Source of the DNA: Paludibacteraceae bacterium
GTDB lineage: Bacteria > Bacteroidota > Bacteroidia > Bacteroidales > Paludibacteraceae
Assembly: GCA_947445425.1 (NCBI GenBank)
Contig: CANFFA010000067.1
Span: forward strand, 1 to 9,343
Direction: 5' to 3'
Length of the DNA stretch: 9,343 nucleotides
The translations under genes were made by a program, and so were the position numbers. This document shows, piece by piece, positions 1 through 8,021 of this stretch. The notes beneath the pieces are model-generated. The model was given only the letters and a program-made list of their open reading frames with translations. It made no database searches and had not been told where the DNA came from. The stretch's first letter is position 1; the number at the start of each line of letters is the position of its first letter.

Positions 1-2
1 AA

Positions 3-1319
3 GAGACTTCAAAGCAACAGATGCCTCCAAATATTTTATTTTTTTTGGCTGACGATTGTACTTTTCGAGATATAGCGTGCTATGGAAGTCCAGATGCTAT
101 CACTCCACGTATTGACAATTTTGCCAAAGAAGGAATGCTTTTTACGCAATGTTTTCAGGCTGTGGCTATGTCTTCACCCACTCGTACCAACATATATACG
201 GGATTGTATCCGGTAAAGAGTGGTGCATATCCAAATCATACTTTTGTAAAAGAAGGCGTTCAAAGCATTGTGCAGTTTTTAAAGCCGAGAGGATATAACA
301 CGGCTCTTCTAGGAAAAAAACATATAAATCCCAAAAGTGCTTTCCCATTTAATGATTTGGGAGACAATGGAGATGAACTCGATTTCGGTAAAATGAACAG
401 TTACATCTCTGATCAAAAAAGAAAAAATGAGCCATTTTGTTTGTTTGTATGTTCACACCAACCTCATGCCCCATATACGCATGGCGATCCAAACCGATTC
501 CCTGAAGATAAGATAAAGCTTCCTCCATATTTGGTCGATACGAAAGTGACACGAAAGGAATTGTCGAAAATTCTGGCCGAAATTGAATATATGGACGGAG
601 AGTTCGGGCAATGCCTCGACATGTTAGAAAAATATGGTTTGACGGAAAATACGATTGTTGTTTTTGCAAGCGAACAGGGTAACGGTATGCCATTTGCCAA
701 ATGGACATGTTACGGAAATGGACTGCAAAGTGCGCTTATTGCCCGTTGGCCTGGAAAAATAAAACCAGGTAAGGTTAGCAACGCAATGGTGGAATACTGT
801 GACATCACACCAACTTTTATTGACATAGCAGGGTTAGCTTCAAGAAAAGAGTTAGACGGAAAAAGTTTCCTTCCCGTTTTGTTGGGCAAAACCAACAAAC
901 ATAAGGAGTATGTTTATGGAATTCAGACCACTCGTGGTGTTATTGGTTGTCCTACTTATTATGGTTCACGCACGGTGCGTAGCAATAAATTCAGATATAT
1001 CCTGAATCTGACTCCCGAAGAACCTTTTGTGATTTCAAATACAAGTGGAACTCTGATTAAATCGTGGCAGGAAAAAGCGCAAAACGATAAAAATGCTGGC
1101 TTGTTGGTGGGCAAATACCTGAAACGTCCTGGTGAGGAGCTGTACGATGTTGTGAAAGATCCCTTTGAACTCAATAACCTAGCCAATAATCCTAAGTATG
1201 CGATTCCGATGAATGAATTGAAAACCAAACTTTCAGAGTGGATGAAACAACAGGGAGATAAAGGTCAGGAAACCGAATTAGATGCCTATAATCATCAAAC
1301 AAAAAACTTGAAAGAATAG
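3..1319 (+). CDS. S1-family serine-type sulfatase, 5' end cut by window edge
   Basis: Secreted-type sulfatase of the alkaline-phosphatase superfamily, predicted to hydrolyse sulfate esters (or N-sulfate) on a polysaccharide. Numbered from the ATG at 21: metal-binding LADD (D11, D12); formylglycine motif S51-S-P-T-R55, with Ser51 as the residue to be oxidised; GKKH (K99, H101); SHQPH (H146, H149); and a late motif S-E218-Q219-G followed by FAKWT (K227). Most S1 sulfatases have Asp-Asn where this one has Glu-Gln. From memory, the SEQGN...FAKWTCY pattern belongs to a bacterial group often annotated as heparan N-sulfatase (sulfamidase)-like, but that substrate is not shown here. The frame is open from position 3 to the ATG at 21, and that ATG lies only three residues before the core fold with no signal peptide. 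The real start is therefore probably upstream of the window. First visible gene of a five-gene operon; 75 bp to the next gene. Confidence 0.93.
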   Translation, partial: ETSKQQMPPNILFFLADDCTFRDIACYGSPDAITPRIDNFAKEGMLFTQCFQAVAMSSPTRTNIYTGLYPVKSGAYPNHTFVKEGVQSIVQFLKPRGYNTALLGKKHINPKSAFPFNDLGDNGDELDFGKMNSYISDQKRKNEPFCLFVCSHQPHAPYTHGDPNRFPEDKIKLPPYLVDTKVTRKELSKILAEIEYMDGEFGQCLDMLEKYGLTENTIVVFASEQGNGMPFAKWTCYGNGLQSALIARWPGKIKPGKVSNAMVEYCDITPTFIDIAGLASRKELDGKSFLPVLLGKTNKHKEYVYGIQTTRGVIGCPTYYGSRTVRSNKFRYILNLTPEEPFVISNTSGTLIKSWQEKAQNDKNAGLLVGKYLKRPGEELYDVVKDPFELNNLANNPKYAIPMNELKTKLSEWMKQQGDKGQETELDAYNHQTKNLKE

Positions 1320-1394
1320 AATTATGATAGTTCCTAAGAGCTTTGCAGTCTCATCATTGACAGTTTATTGAATTAAAAATTTCACTTATAAATT

Positions 1395-2237
1395 ATGAAA
1401 AAAAAATGCTTGCTCAGTTTAGTTATTCTTATATCTTTAGGGTCAAATGGTTTAACACAAACCCGAAAGCATATATTCTATAAGCAAATCGATTCAACAG
1501 CTTTATACATAGATGTTTTTTATCCTAAAAACATTCAACCCAACAGCACATATCCAACCATCATTTTCTTTTTTGGTGGGGGTTGGTCTGGAGGAACTGT
1601 CAAGCAATTTGAACCTTATGCCAATTATTTTGCCAATAGAGGAATGATAGGAGTTGTAGCCGATTATAGAGTTCAAAGACGCCACCACACTACCCCTTTT
1701 GAATCATTAATGGATGCTAAATCTGCCATACGATACCTGAGAAGTCATGCGAAGGAGTTGGGTATTAATCCCGACAGTATAGTAGCTTCTGGTGGGTCAG
1801 CGGGTGGACATTTGGCGGCGGCAACAGCTTTGTGTACAGCATTTAACGACAAAATGGATAATTTGTCGGTGAGTTGCATCCCCAATGCTTTGGTATTATT
1901 CAATCCAGTTATTGATAATGGACCTGGTGGTTATGGTTATGACCGGGTAAGCGAAAAATACAAAGATTTTTCACCCATTGACAATATTAAAAAGGGGGCT
2001 CCCCCTACCGTCCTGTTTCTTGGAACGAAGGACAGATTGATTCCTGTTGAGACCATGCAGAAATATAAAAACCTGATGGAAGGTGTCTCCAGTCGGTGCG
2101 AACTGCATTTATATGATGGGGCAGGACATGGTTTCTTTAATTCAGGTGACTATCACGACAAAACTTTGTTCGTAGCCGATCAGTTCTTAGAATCATTGGG
2201 ATATATCAAAGGAAAGCCATTAATTGAGATGAAATAG
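1395..2237 (+). CDS. Secreted alpha/beta-hydrolase esterase (HSL/BD-FAE-like)
   Basis: 280-residue alpha/beta-hydrolase, probably a carbohydrate deacetylase or feruloyl-type esterase acting in the periplasm. Residues 1-22 form a signal peptide (lysine-rich start, hydrophobic core, ending near LTQ). The oxyanion-hole strand is FFFGGGW (F60-GGG-W64), where the hormone-sensitive-lipase class normally has HGGGW. The nucleophile elbow is G133-G-S135-A-G137, followed by GH. Asp213 (GTKD) and His245 (GAGHGFF) complete the triad, so all three catalytic residues are present in the right order. The ATG at 1395 is chosen because the signal peptide begins there; no Shine-Dalgarno is present, as usual in Bacteroidota. 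Lying between two sulfatases with no internal promoter seen, it probably removes acyl groups from the same glycan. The substrate cannot be read from the sequence; BD-FAE-like esterases cover acetyl-xylan, feruloyl and other esters. Confidence 0.9.
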   Translation: MKKKCLLSLVILISLGSNGLTQTRKHIFYKQIDSTALYIDVFYPKNIQPNSTYPTIIFFFGGGWSGGTVKQFEPYANYFANRGMIGVVADYRVQRRHHTTPFESLMDAKSAIRYLRSHAKELGINPDSIVASGGSAGGHLAAATALCTAFNDKMDNLSVSCIPNALVLFNPVIDNGPGGYGYDRVSEKYKDFSPIDNIKKGAPPTVLFLGTKDRLIPVETMQKYKNLMEGVSSRCELHLYDGAGHGFFNSGDYHDKTLFVADQFLESLGYIKGKPLIEMK

Positions 2238-2342
2238 CAACAATTGGTTCTCTATTTCCAGTTCGAATTTATCTATCTTATTAATGCTTTTGAAATTTAA
2301 GATCATAGATTGAAATTAAACTTTAAACCATTTATATTCAAA

Positions 2343-3785
2343 ATGAAAACTCAACACATCTTCTCATTTTTGGCAGTGAGTGTAATTCAATCATTTGCCC
2401 AAAAACCCAACATCGTATTTATTCTTGCCGACGACCAAAGAGCACTCGGGACCATACATGCATTGGGTGGTAACGAGGTAATTACGCCCAATATTGATGA
2501 ATTGGTAAAAAACGGAACATCTTTCACCAACAGTTATATCATGGGCGGAAGTCAACCGGCTGTGAGTGCCCCGAGTAGGAATATGCTGATGACAGGCAGG
2601 AATTTATTCTCAATTGGAACTCAGAATGGAATCAATATTGCAGATAATCAAACTACCATGGGCGAATGTTTGGGCAAAGCAGGTTATGAAACTTATGGCA
2701 TTGGCAAATGGCACAACAATCCTTCGGCATTTAATCGTACTTTTCAAGGTGGAAATGATATTTTCTTCGGTGGTATGGGCGATCAGTTTAAAGTTCCGTT
2801 AAATTACTATGACCCCACAGGTAGATACAATAACTCAATGCCAATTCCTGGTGATAATTCAAAAAAGGCTAAAGCAGATCACTTTTTTGTAGGCAAACAT
2901 TCCTCTGAAATTTTCAAGGATGCAGCCCTGAAATTTATCAAAGAATACACTGAAAAGAAACCATTTTTCCTGTATGTGGCATTTACGTCGCCACACGATC
3001 CACGCAAAATGCCACCGAAATACCTGGCTATGTACGATACAGCCAACATCAATATCCCCCCCAATTTTTTGTCCGTTCATCCATTCGATAATGGCGAATT
3101 GACCATCAGAGATGAAAAACTGGCAGCTTTTCCGCGTAATCCAAAAGAAATAAAATGCCACATCCGCGATTATTATGCGATGATAACACATCTGGATGAC
3201 CAGGTGGGTGAAATTGTTAAGTCATTAAAAGCTAAAGGGCTGTATGAAAATACGATTATTGTTTTTTCAGGCGATAATGGTTTGGCATTGGGTCAGCACG
3301 GCTTGATGGGCAAACAAAATGTGTATGAACACAGCGTGAAAGTACCACTTGTAATGGTGGGTAAAAACATTGAAAAAGGTAAAATAAATTCCAATTTTGT
3401 TTACCTTTTTGATATTTTCCCAACCCTTTGTAGTCTGACAGGAATTCCAATTCCGGCTACGGTACAGGGTCGCCCCTTTATGGGAACAAATGTAAAACCA
3501 CGTACAAGTATGTTTTTTGCCTACAGGAATTTTCAGCGTGCGGTGCGTAAGGACGATTGGAAATTGATAGAATACTTTGTAAATGGTGCTCGAACGGAAC
3601 AACTTTTCAATTTGAAATTAGATCCATTAGAAATTCAAAATCTTGTGAATGATGCTGGTTCAAAACAAACATTGGAAATCATGCGTGATGAATTGAAAAA
3701 ACAACGGACTCTAAACAACGACAAAGTGAATTTGGTAAAAGCAGGGATTAAAGATACTGAAACCTTTAAAGATGGACATGAATAA
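2343..3785 (+). CDS. S1-family serine-type sulfatase, iduronate/choline/N-sulfatase-like layout
   Basis: 480-residue periplasmic sulfatase. The start is placed at the ATG at 2343 because a clean signal peptide follows (MKTQHIFSF...SFAQ, about 20 residues). An in-frame TTG at 2310 would only add a non-signal extension. Landmarks: LADD (D30, D31); formylglycine motif S75-A-P-S-R79, Ser75 encoded by AGT at 2565; GKWH (K122, H124); SPHD (H218); G-D311-N312-G; then LGQHGLMGK (H319, K324). The SGDNG-x3-GQHGL-x-GK-x3-YEH block is typical of sulfatases annotated as iduronate-2-, choline- or N-sulfatases. Those names are similarity labels only, and the subfamily and substrate are not determined here. 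All metal-binding and catalytic positions expected for an active enzyme are present. It sits 105 bp after the esterase and 27 bp before the next sulfatase, consistent with co-transcription. Confidence 0.94.
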   Translation: MKTQHIFSFLAVSVIQSFAQKPNIVFILADDQRALGTIHALGGNEVITPNIDELVKNGTSFTNSYIMGGSQPAVSAPSRNMLMTGRNLFSIGTQNGINIADNQTTMGECLGKAGYETYGIGKWHNNPSAFNRTFQGGNDIFFGGMGDQFKVPLNYYDPTGRYNNSMPIPGDNSKKAKADHFFVGKHSSEIFKDAALKFIKEYTEKKPFFLYVAFTSPHDPRKMPPKYLAMYDTANINIPPNFLSVHPFDNGELTIRDEKLAAFPRNPKEIKCHIRDYYAMITHLDDQVGEIVKSLKAKGLYENTIIVFSGDNGLALGQHGLMGKQNVYEHSVKVPLVMVGKNIEKGKINSNFVYLFDIFPTLCSLTGIPIPATVQGRPFMGTNVKPRTSMFFAYRNFQRAVRKDDWKLIEYFVNGARTEQLFNLKLDPLEIQNLVNDAGSKQTLEIMRDELKKQRTLNNDKVNLVKAGIKDTETFKDGHE

Positions 3786-3812
3786 CCATAATTGTAATAA
3801 TTCAGCAAGATT

Positions 3813-5603
3813 ATGTTGACAAAAAAAACATTTTGTATTCCGGCATCCTTGTTTGCATTAGCAGCATTTGCGCAAAATTCGGTCACAAGACCCAACGTAA
3901 TTATGATTGTTAGCGATGATCAGGGTTATGGCGATTTGGGCTGTAATGGCAATCCATGGTTAATAACACCTAATATTGATAAGCTAAATTCAGAAAGTGT
4001 CCATTTCAGCAATTTTCATTCAGCCACAACCAGCGCACCAACACGGGCAGGATTAATGACAGGAAAATACTGTAACAAAGTAGGTGTCTGGCATACAGTA
4101 AAAGGCCGTGAGGTGCTGGATGCTGCCGAAATAACATTGGCTCAAAACCTGAAGGCTGCGGGTTATGCTACATCCATTTTTGGCAAATGGCATTTGGGCG
4201 ACAATTACCCTTTTCGCCCGCAAGACCGAGGATTTGATGAGGTATTAACTTTTGACGGTGGGGGTGTTGGTCAACAGCCCGATTATTGGAATAATGATTA
4301 CTTCGATGACACATATTTCCATAACGGTAAACCAGTGAAATTCAAAGGTTATTGTACTGATATTTGGTTTAATGAAACCATTCGCTTTATCAAGAAGAAT
4401 AAAAACAAACCGTTTTTTTGCTATTTGGCCACAAATGCCCCACACCACCCTTATAATGTGGCTGACAAATACAGTGCACCCTACAAAAACAATCCGTCCA
4501 TATCCAATGCTAATTTTTATGGGATGATAGCCAATATTGACGAAAATGTGGGAAGACTGCGCTCTGAATTAAAGAAAATGGGCTTGGACGAAAATACGAT
4601 TTTGTTGTATATGTCTGATAATGGTACAGCAGCTGGCGTTAAATTCAACACTAAAAATGAAGTTATTTCCGGTTATAATGCGGGAATGCGGGGGATTAAA
4701 GGTTCTCCTTATGATGGAGGGCACCGGGTTCCATTCATATTACATTGGCCCAAAGGTGGAATTGACAAAGCAAAGGAACTTTCTACCCTTACTTCCTATA
4801 TCGATTTTGCACCAACTATTTTAGAACTTTGTAACGTACAACCTGCAACAAACCAAACTTTCGATGGTAAAAGTCTAAAATCATTGATTTTAAACACATG
4901 TGTTAATTTGCCTGAACGCTACCTTTTTGTTGATAATCAGCGTGAGGAATTCCTGACAAAAGGGAAACAATATGCTATAATGACAAACCAATGGCGCATG
5001 GTGGGAAAAAGTGAATTGTATGACCTCAAAAATGATGTTGGACAAAACAAAAATATTGCTCTTGAGCATCCAGATGTAGTTGAAAAGCTGCAATTTGCTT
5101 ATGAACAATGGTGGACTGAGACTTCACAAAACGGAGGAAAATTCAGTTATGTGCAGCTGGGGACTTCATACGAAAACCCACAAAGATTGAATTGTCACAG
5201 TGCACATAACGAAAAAGGAATGCCTGCCTGGTCGCAGGAGGATGTTCGAGAGGGTGTGGGCGATAATGGATTTTGGCCAGTTGAAGTTAGTACTGCCGGT
5301 GAATATGAATTTGAACTTTGCCGGTGGCCTAAGGAAAGCCAGCTGAAAATGGATGAAGTAGCTCCCGAAACTCCCAAAGTAGAAGGTGTGGAACCATTGA
5401 AAATGGGCAAACAACTCATTATGCAAAAAGCACGGATTAAAATTGGTGATTGGGATCAAACAGTTGATGTTAGCCAGTCGGCTAAAGCTGTAAAATTCAC
5501 GCTCCCCCTTAAAGCTGGAAAAACGATGCTTCAAACCTGGCTCATCGATGATAAAGACGTAGTACGTGGTGCGTATTATGTATATGTAACCAAAAAGAAC
5601 TAA
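3813..5603 (+). CDS. S1-family serine-type arylsulfatase with C-terminal accessory domain
   Basis: 596-residue periplasmic sulfatase, longer than its two neighbours. Signal peptide at residues 1-21 (MLTKKTFCI...AFAQ). Landmarks: SDD (D35, D36); formylglycine motif S74-A-P-T-R78, Ser74 encoded by AGC at 4032; GKWHLGD (K125, H127); APHHPY (H211, H212); S-D269-N270-G; MRGIKGSPYDGGHRVP (K296). This GxKGSxYxGGHRVP block is typical of arylsulfatase A and N-acetylgalactosamine-sulfatase-type proteins. The sulfatase fold ends near residue 445. About 150 further residues look like a beta-rich domain (FWPVEVSTAGEYEFELCRW..., ending in a run of strands). Its function is unknown; substrate binding or structural support is plausible. 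The signal peptide fixes the start. It is 27 bp after the previous gene and 32 bp before the GH3 gene. The exact substrate and linkage are not known. Confidence 0.94.
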   Translation: MLTKKTFCIPASLFALAAFAQNSVTRPNVIMIVSDDQGYGDLGCNGNPWLITPNIDKLNSESVHFSNFHSATTSAPTRAGLMTGKYCNKVGVWHTVKGREVLDAAEITLAQNLKAAGYATSIFGKWHLGDNYPFRPQDRGFDEVLTFDGGGVGQQPDYWNNDYFDDTYFHNGKPVKFKGYCTDIWFNETIRFIKKNKNKPFFCYLATNAPHHPYNVADKYSAPYKNNPSISNANFYGMIANIDENVGRLRSELKKMGLDENTILLYMSDNGTAAGVKFNTKNEVISGYNAGMRGIKGSPYDGGHRVPFILHWPKGGIDKAKELSTLTSYIDFAPTILELCNVQPATNQTFDGKSLKSLILNTCVNLPERYLFVDNQREEFLTKGKQYAIMTNQWRMVGKSELYDLKNDVGQNKNIALEHPDVVEKLQFAYEQWWTETSQNGGKFSYVQLGTSYENPQRLNCHSAHNEKGMPAWSQEDVREGVGDNGFWPVEVSTAGEYEFELCRWPKESQLKMDEVAPETPKVEGVEPLKMGKQLIMQKARIKIGDWDQTVDVSQSAKAVKFTLPLKAGKTMLQTWLIDDKDVVRGAYYVYVTKKN

Positions 5604-5635
5604 GAGCGGAATTATACAGATCAAAATCATTATTT

Positions 5636-7825
5636 ATGAAAAAAATTTATTTATTTATTTATGCATTCTCCCTTATCTTGAGTCTAAATTCAGTACATTG
5701 TCAATCGAAAATTGATAATGACAAGGAGTTGCAAAAACGTATTTTAGCAATAATTTCACGCATGGATCTGAAAGAGAAAGTGGCACAACTCTCAGGCATG
5801 GGAAAGACAAGGAACGAGTTTGGCGATTTGAATGTTCCCGCCTTTGGAACCAGTGGAAACCAAAGGGTAGGTATTCCAGATTTGATTATGGGGCACGGTA
5901 TTACTGGCGTCCGTCCCGGACGAGATACCACAGCACATGCAACCTATTTCTGCACATCATTTGCAATGGCTTGTACGTGGGATACCGATTTGTACGGCAG
6001 GGTTGCTGCAGCAATGGCAAAGGAAATGCGGGCGATAGGACAAAACCTGAATCTAGGACCAACAGTGAATATCATTCGTCATCCGTTGGGTGGTCGGAAC
6101 TGGGAAACGTACTCGGAAGATCCCTATCTGACTTCACGGATGGTGGTTCCTTTTGTAAAGGCGATGCAGTCTTATGGCGTAATTTGTGGTCCGAAACATT
6201 TTCTGGCCAATAATCAGGAAACCAATCGTTTTGATATCAATAATGTAATAGATGAACGAACATTGAACGAAATTTACCTCCCTGCATTCAAATCAGCAGT
6301 ACAAGAAGGTGGTGCATTAAATATTATGGCTTCCTACAACAGGGTGAATGGTACTTTTATGTGTGAAAATAAATACTACTTGACCGACGTTCTGCGAAGA
6401 AAATGGGGATTTAAAGGCTTTGTGTTGTCCGATTTTGGATATGGCGTTCGTTCAACCTTGGGTGCCACCAATGCAGGTCTGAATGTAGAAATGCACAATA
6501 CTAAGTTTTATGGCGGAAGTTTAATTCAAGCTGTTAAAAATGGGGAGATTAGTGAAAAAAAGATTGACTCTTTACTCACTGATAAGCTTTATGCGATGAT
6601 GAAAATAGGCATGTTCGATAAAGACTATCCTACGTTTCCAAGTTCAATAGTCCATTGCGATGAACATCAAAAAATAGCACTTGAAGTTGCCCGCAAGGCA
6701 CCTGTATTGTTGAAAAATGAAGCCCAAACGCTACCTTTGGTTGCGTCCGGATTGAAAAGCATTGCAATTATCGGACCCAATGCAAAAAACTATTTGAAGG
6801 GTGATTTGAATTATGCCCATTACCTGCAAGGTGGGGGAAGTGGCAGGGTGTATTATTTCAAAGATGCCATTTTAACGCCCTATGATGAGATAAAAAAAAT
6901 GGTCGGTTCAAAAATAAATGTACTTTATGCGCAAGGTTGCAATTCACCCAATTTGACTGACACCACTGGAAATGGAGCGATGATGAAAGAAGCTCTTTCA
7001 GTAGCTTCGAAAGCTGACAAGGTTATTCTGGTTCTGGGATTTTCAGGATCGAATGAAACCGAAGGATTTGACAGAAAAACAGCAAACTTGCCGGCAGAAC
7101 AAAAGAATCTAATCGAACAAATTCTAAAAGTGAATCCGAAAGTAGTTCTAAACATTATTGCCGGTTGTTATGTCGAAATGGAAGATTGGTATAAACAAGT
7201 TCCTGCTATACTTTTTTGCCCTTATGCTGGCGAGAAAACAGCTCAGGGGCTGGCTGATATTCTGTTTGGGAAGTATTCACCGCAAGGGAAACTGCCCATA
7301 ACTTACCCTTATCATGCAAATGATTATCCTCAGGACGCTCTTTATACTGGCAAAGGTTTTTCAGAGTGTGGGAATTCAAATATTTACAGCGAAGGGATTT
7401 TTGTGGGGTATCGCTATTTTGACAAACAAAACATGAAGGTTCAATATCCATTTGGTTACGGCTTAAGTTATACAAGCTTTGAATATAGTAATTTGCAGGT
7501 GTCGAATGGGATAAAAAACGATTCCATTCATGTCTCATTTTCAGTGAAAAACAACGGGAAATATCTAGGTTCAGAAATTGCACAATTGTATGTCAGTGAA
7601 CTGAATCCAACTGTTGACCGTGCTCCAAAAGAGTTGAAGAACTTTACTAGCATCACGTTAAAACCCGGACAGGTTCAGTATGTTTCGATGAGTATATTAA
7701 AAGAAAGTCTTGGATATTACGACATCCTAACTCACAACTGGAAAACGAATGCAGGAAACTATAAATTATTACTGGGTTCATCTTCAAGGGATGTGCGACT
7801 ATCTTCCGATTTATTGGTAAGATAA
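5636..7825 (+). CDS. Glycoside hydrolase family 3 (beta-glucosidase/beta-xylosidase type), secreted
   Basis: 729-residue exo-acting retaining glycosidase, expected to release single sugars from non-reducing ends in the periplasm. A signal peptide covers about residues 1-23 (MKKIYLFIY...VHCQ). The cysteine in SVHC does not sit in a good lipobox, so a lipoprotein is unlikely. The TIM-barrel domain spans roughly residues 30-340 with GRNWETYSEDPYL, the substrate-binding GPKHF (K187, H188) and the nucleophile in V-L-S-D266-F (many family members have SDW). The alpha/beta sandwich follows (about 350-590), with the probable acid/base Glu in N473-ETEGFDR (E476 preferred). After FGYGLSYT (606-613) comes a fibronectin-III-like C-terminal domain to residue 725. 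No PA14 insert is visible. It is the last gene of the operon, and a hairpin lies about 40 bp after its stop. Family 3 covers beta-glucosides, xylosides and N-acetylglucosaminides; the specificity is not readable here. Confidence 0.95.
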   Translation: MKKIYLFIYAFSLILSLNSVHCQSKIDNDKELQKRILAIISRMDLKEKVAQLSGMGKTRNEFGDLNVPAFGTSGNQRVGIPDLIMGHGITGVRPGRDTTAHATYFCTSFAMACTWDTDLYGRVAAAMAKEMRAIGQNLNLGPTVNIIRHPLGGRNWETYSEDPYLTSRMVVPFVKAMQSYGVICGPKHFLANNQETNRFDINNVIDERTLNEIYLPAFKSAVQEGGALNIMASYNRVNGTFMCENKYYLTDVLRRKWGFKGFVLSDFGYGVRSTLGATNAGLNVEMHNTKFYGGSLIQAVKNGEISEKKIDSLLTDKLYAMMKIGMFDKDYPTFPSSIVHCDEHQKIALEVARKAPVLLKNEAQTLPLVASGLKSIAIIGPNAKNYLKGDLNYAHYLQGGGSGRVYYFKDAILTPYDEIKKMVGSKINVLYAQGCNSPNLTDTTGNGAMMKEALSVASKADKVILVLGFSGSNETEGFDRKTANLPAEQKNLIEQILKVNPKVVLNIIAGCYVEMEDWYKQVPAILFCPYAGEKTAQGLADILFGKYSPQGKLPITYPYHANDYPQDALYTGKGFSECGNSNIYSEGIFVGYRYFDKQNMKVQYPFGYGLSYTSFEYSNLQVSNGIKNDSIHVSFSVKNNGKYLGSEIAQLYVSELNPTVDRAPKELKNFTSITLKPGQVQYVSMSILKESLGYYDILTHNWKTNAGNYKLLLGSSSRDVRLSSDLLVR

Positions 7826-7863
7826 AGCGATGCATAATGAATAGATTCAAAAATCAAGAGCCA

Positions 7864-7928
7864 AGCTACAAAATATCCACATTAAAACATTTTGTAGCTA
7901 AAATCATACATTTAAAATAGTTTTTTTT
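7864..7928. terminator. Perfect 11-bp hairpin after the GH3 gene, likely terminator
   Basis: AGCTACAAAAT at 7864-7874 is exactly repeated in inverse as ATTTTGTAGCT at 7889-7899, with a 14-nt loop, starting 38 bp after the GH3 stop codon. The first T-run (eight Ts, 7921-7928) begins 21 nt after the stem, so it is not a textbook intrinsic terminator. The stem is AT-rich and modest in stability. It is read as the end of the sulfatase operon because it lies at the boundary with a housekeeping gene. Some other RNA-level or protein-binding role for the palindrome remains possible. Confidence 0.5.
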
Positions 7929-7930
7929 AC

Positions 7931-7938
7931 TAATTTAG
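7931..7938 (+). promoter_or_regulatory. Weak Bacteroidota -7-like box upstream of ppa
   Basis: TAATTTAG matches the Bacteroidota -7 consensus TAnnTTTG at five of six fixed positions and lies after the GH3 hairpin, where a promoter for the next gene would be expected. No TTTG-type -33 element is seen at the usual distance upstream. If used, the transcript would carry a 5' leader of roughly 260 nt containing the whole palindrome at 8022-8170. Confidence 0.22.
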
Positions 7939-8021
7939 CACAATCAATTTTATTAAATGAATATAGACTTTAATAAGTTAGAATAATAAGTATCCCCACA
8001 ATAAGATGAGGTAAGAGATCT

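Noticed and set aside
2310..2342. TTG start 11 codons upstream for the second sulfatase
   Set aside because: The ATG at 2343 begins a clean signal peptide; the extension would bury it behind a non-signal sequence.
645..4601. GAAAATACGATT repeated exactly at 645, 3246 and 4590 in the three sulfatases
   Set aside because: It encodes the conserved ENTI segment before the DNG-type motif; shared ancestry and codon preference explain it better than recombination.
5166..5630. 154-codon minus-strand reading frame opposite the third sulfatase
   Set aside because: It is antisense to a clearly coding region, lacks family features and has the erratic composition of a shadow frame.
7206..7583. 125-codon minus-strand reading frame opposite the GH3 gene
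   Set aside because: It overlaps conserved GH3 sequence on the other strand and shows no motif or promoter of its own.
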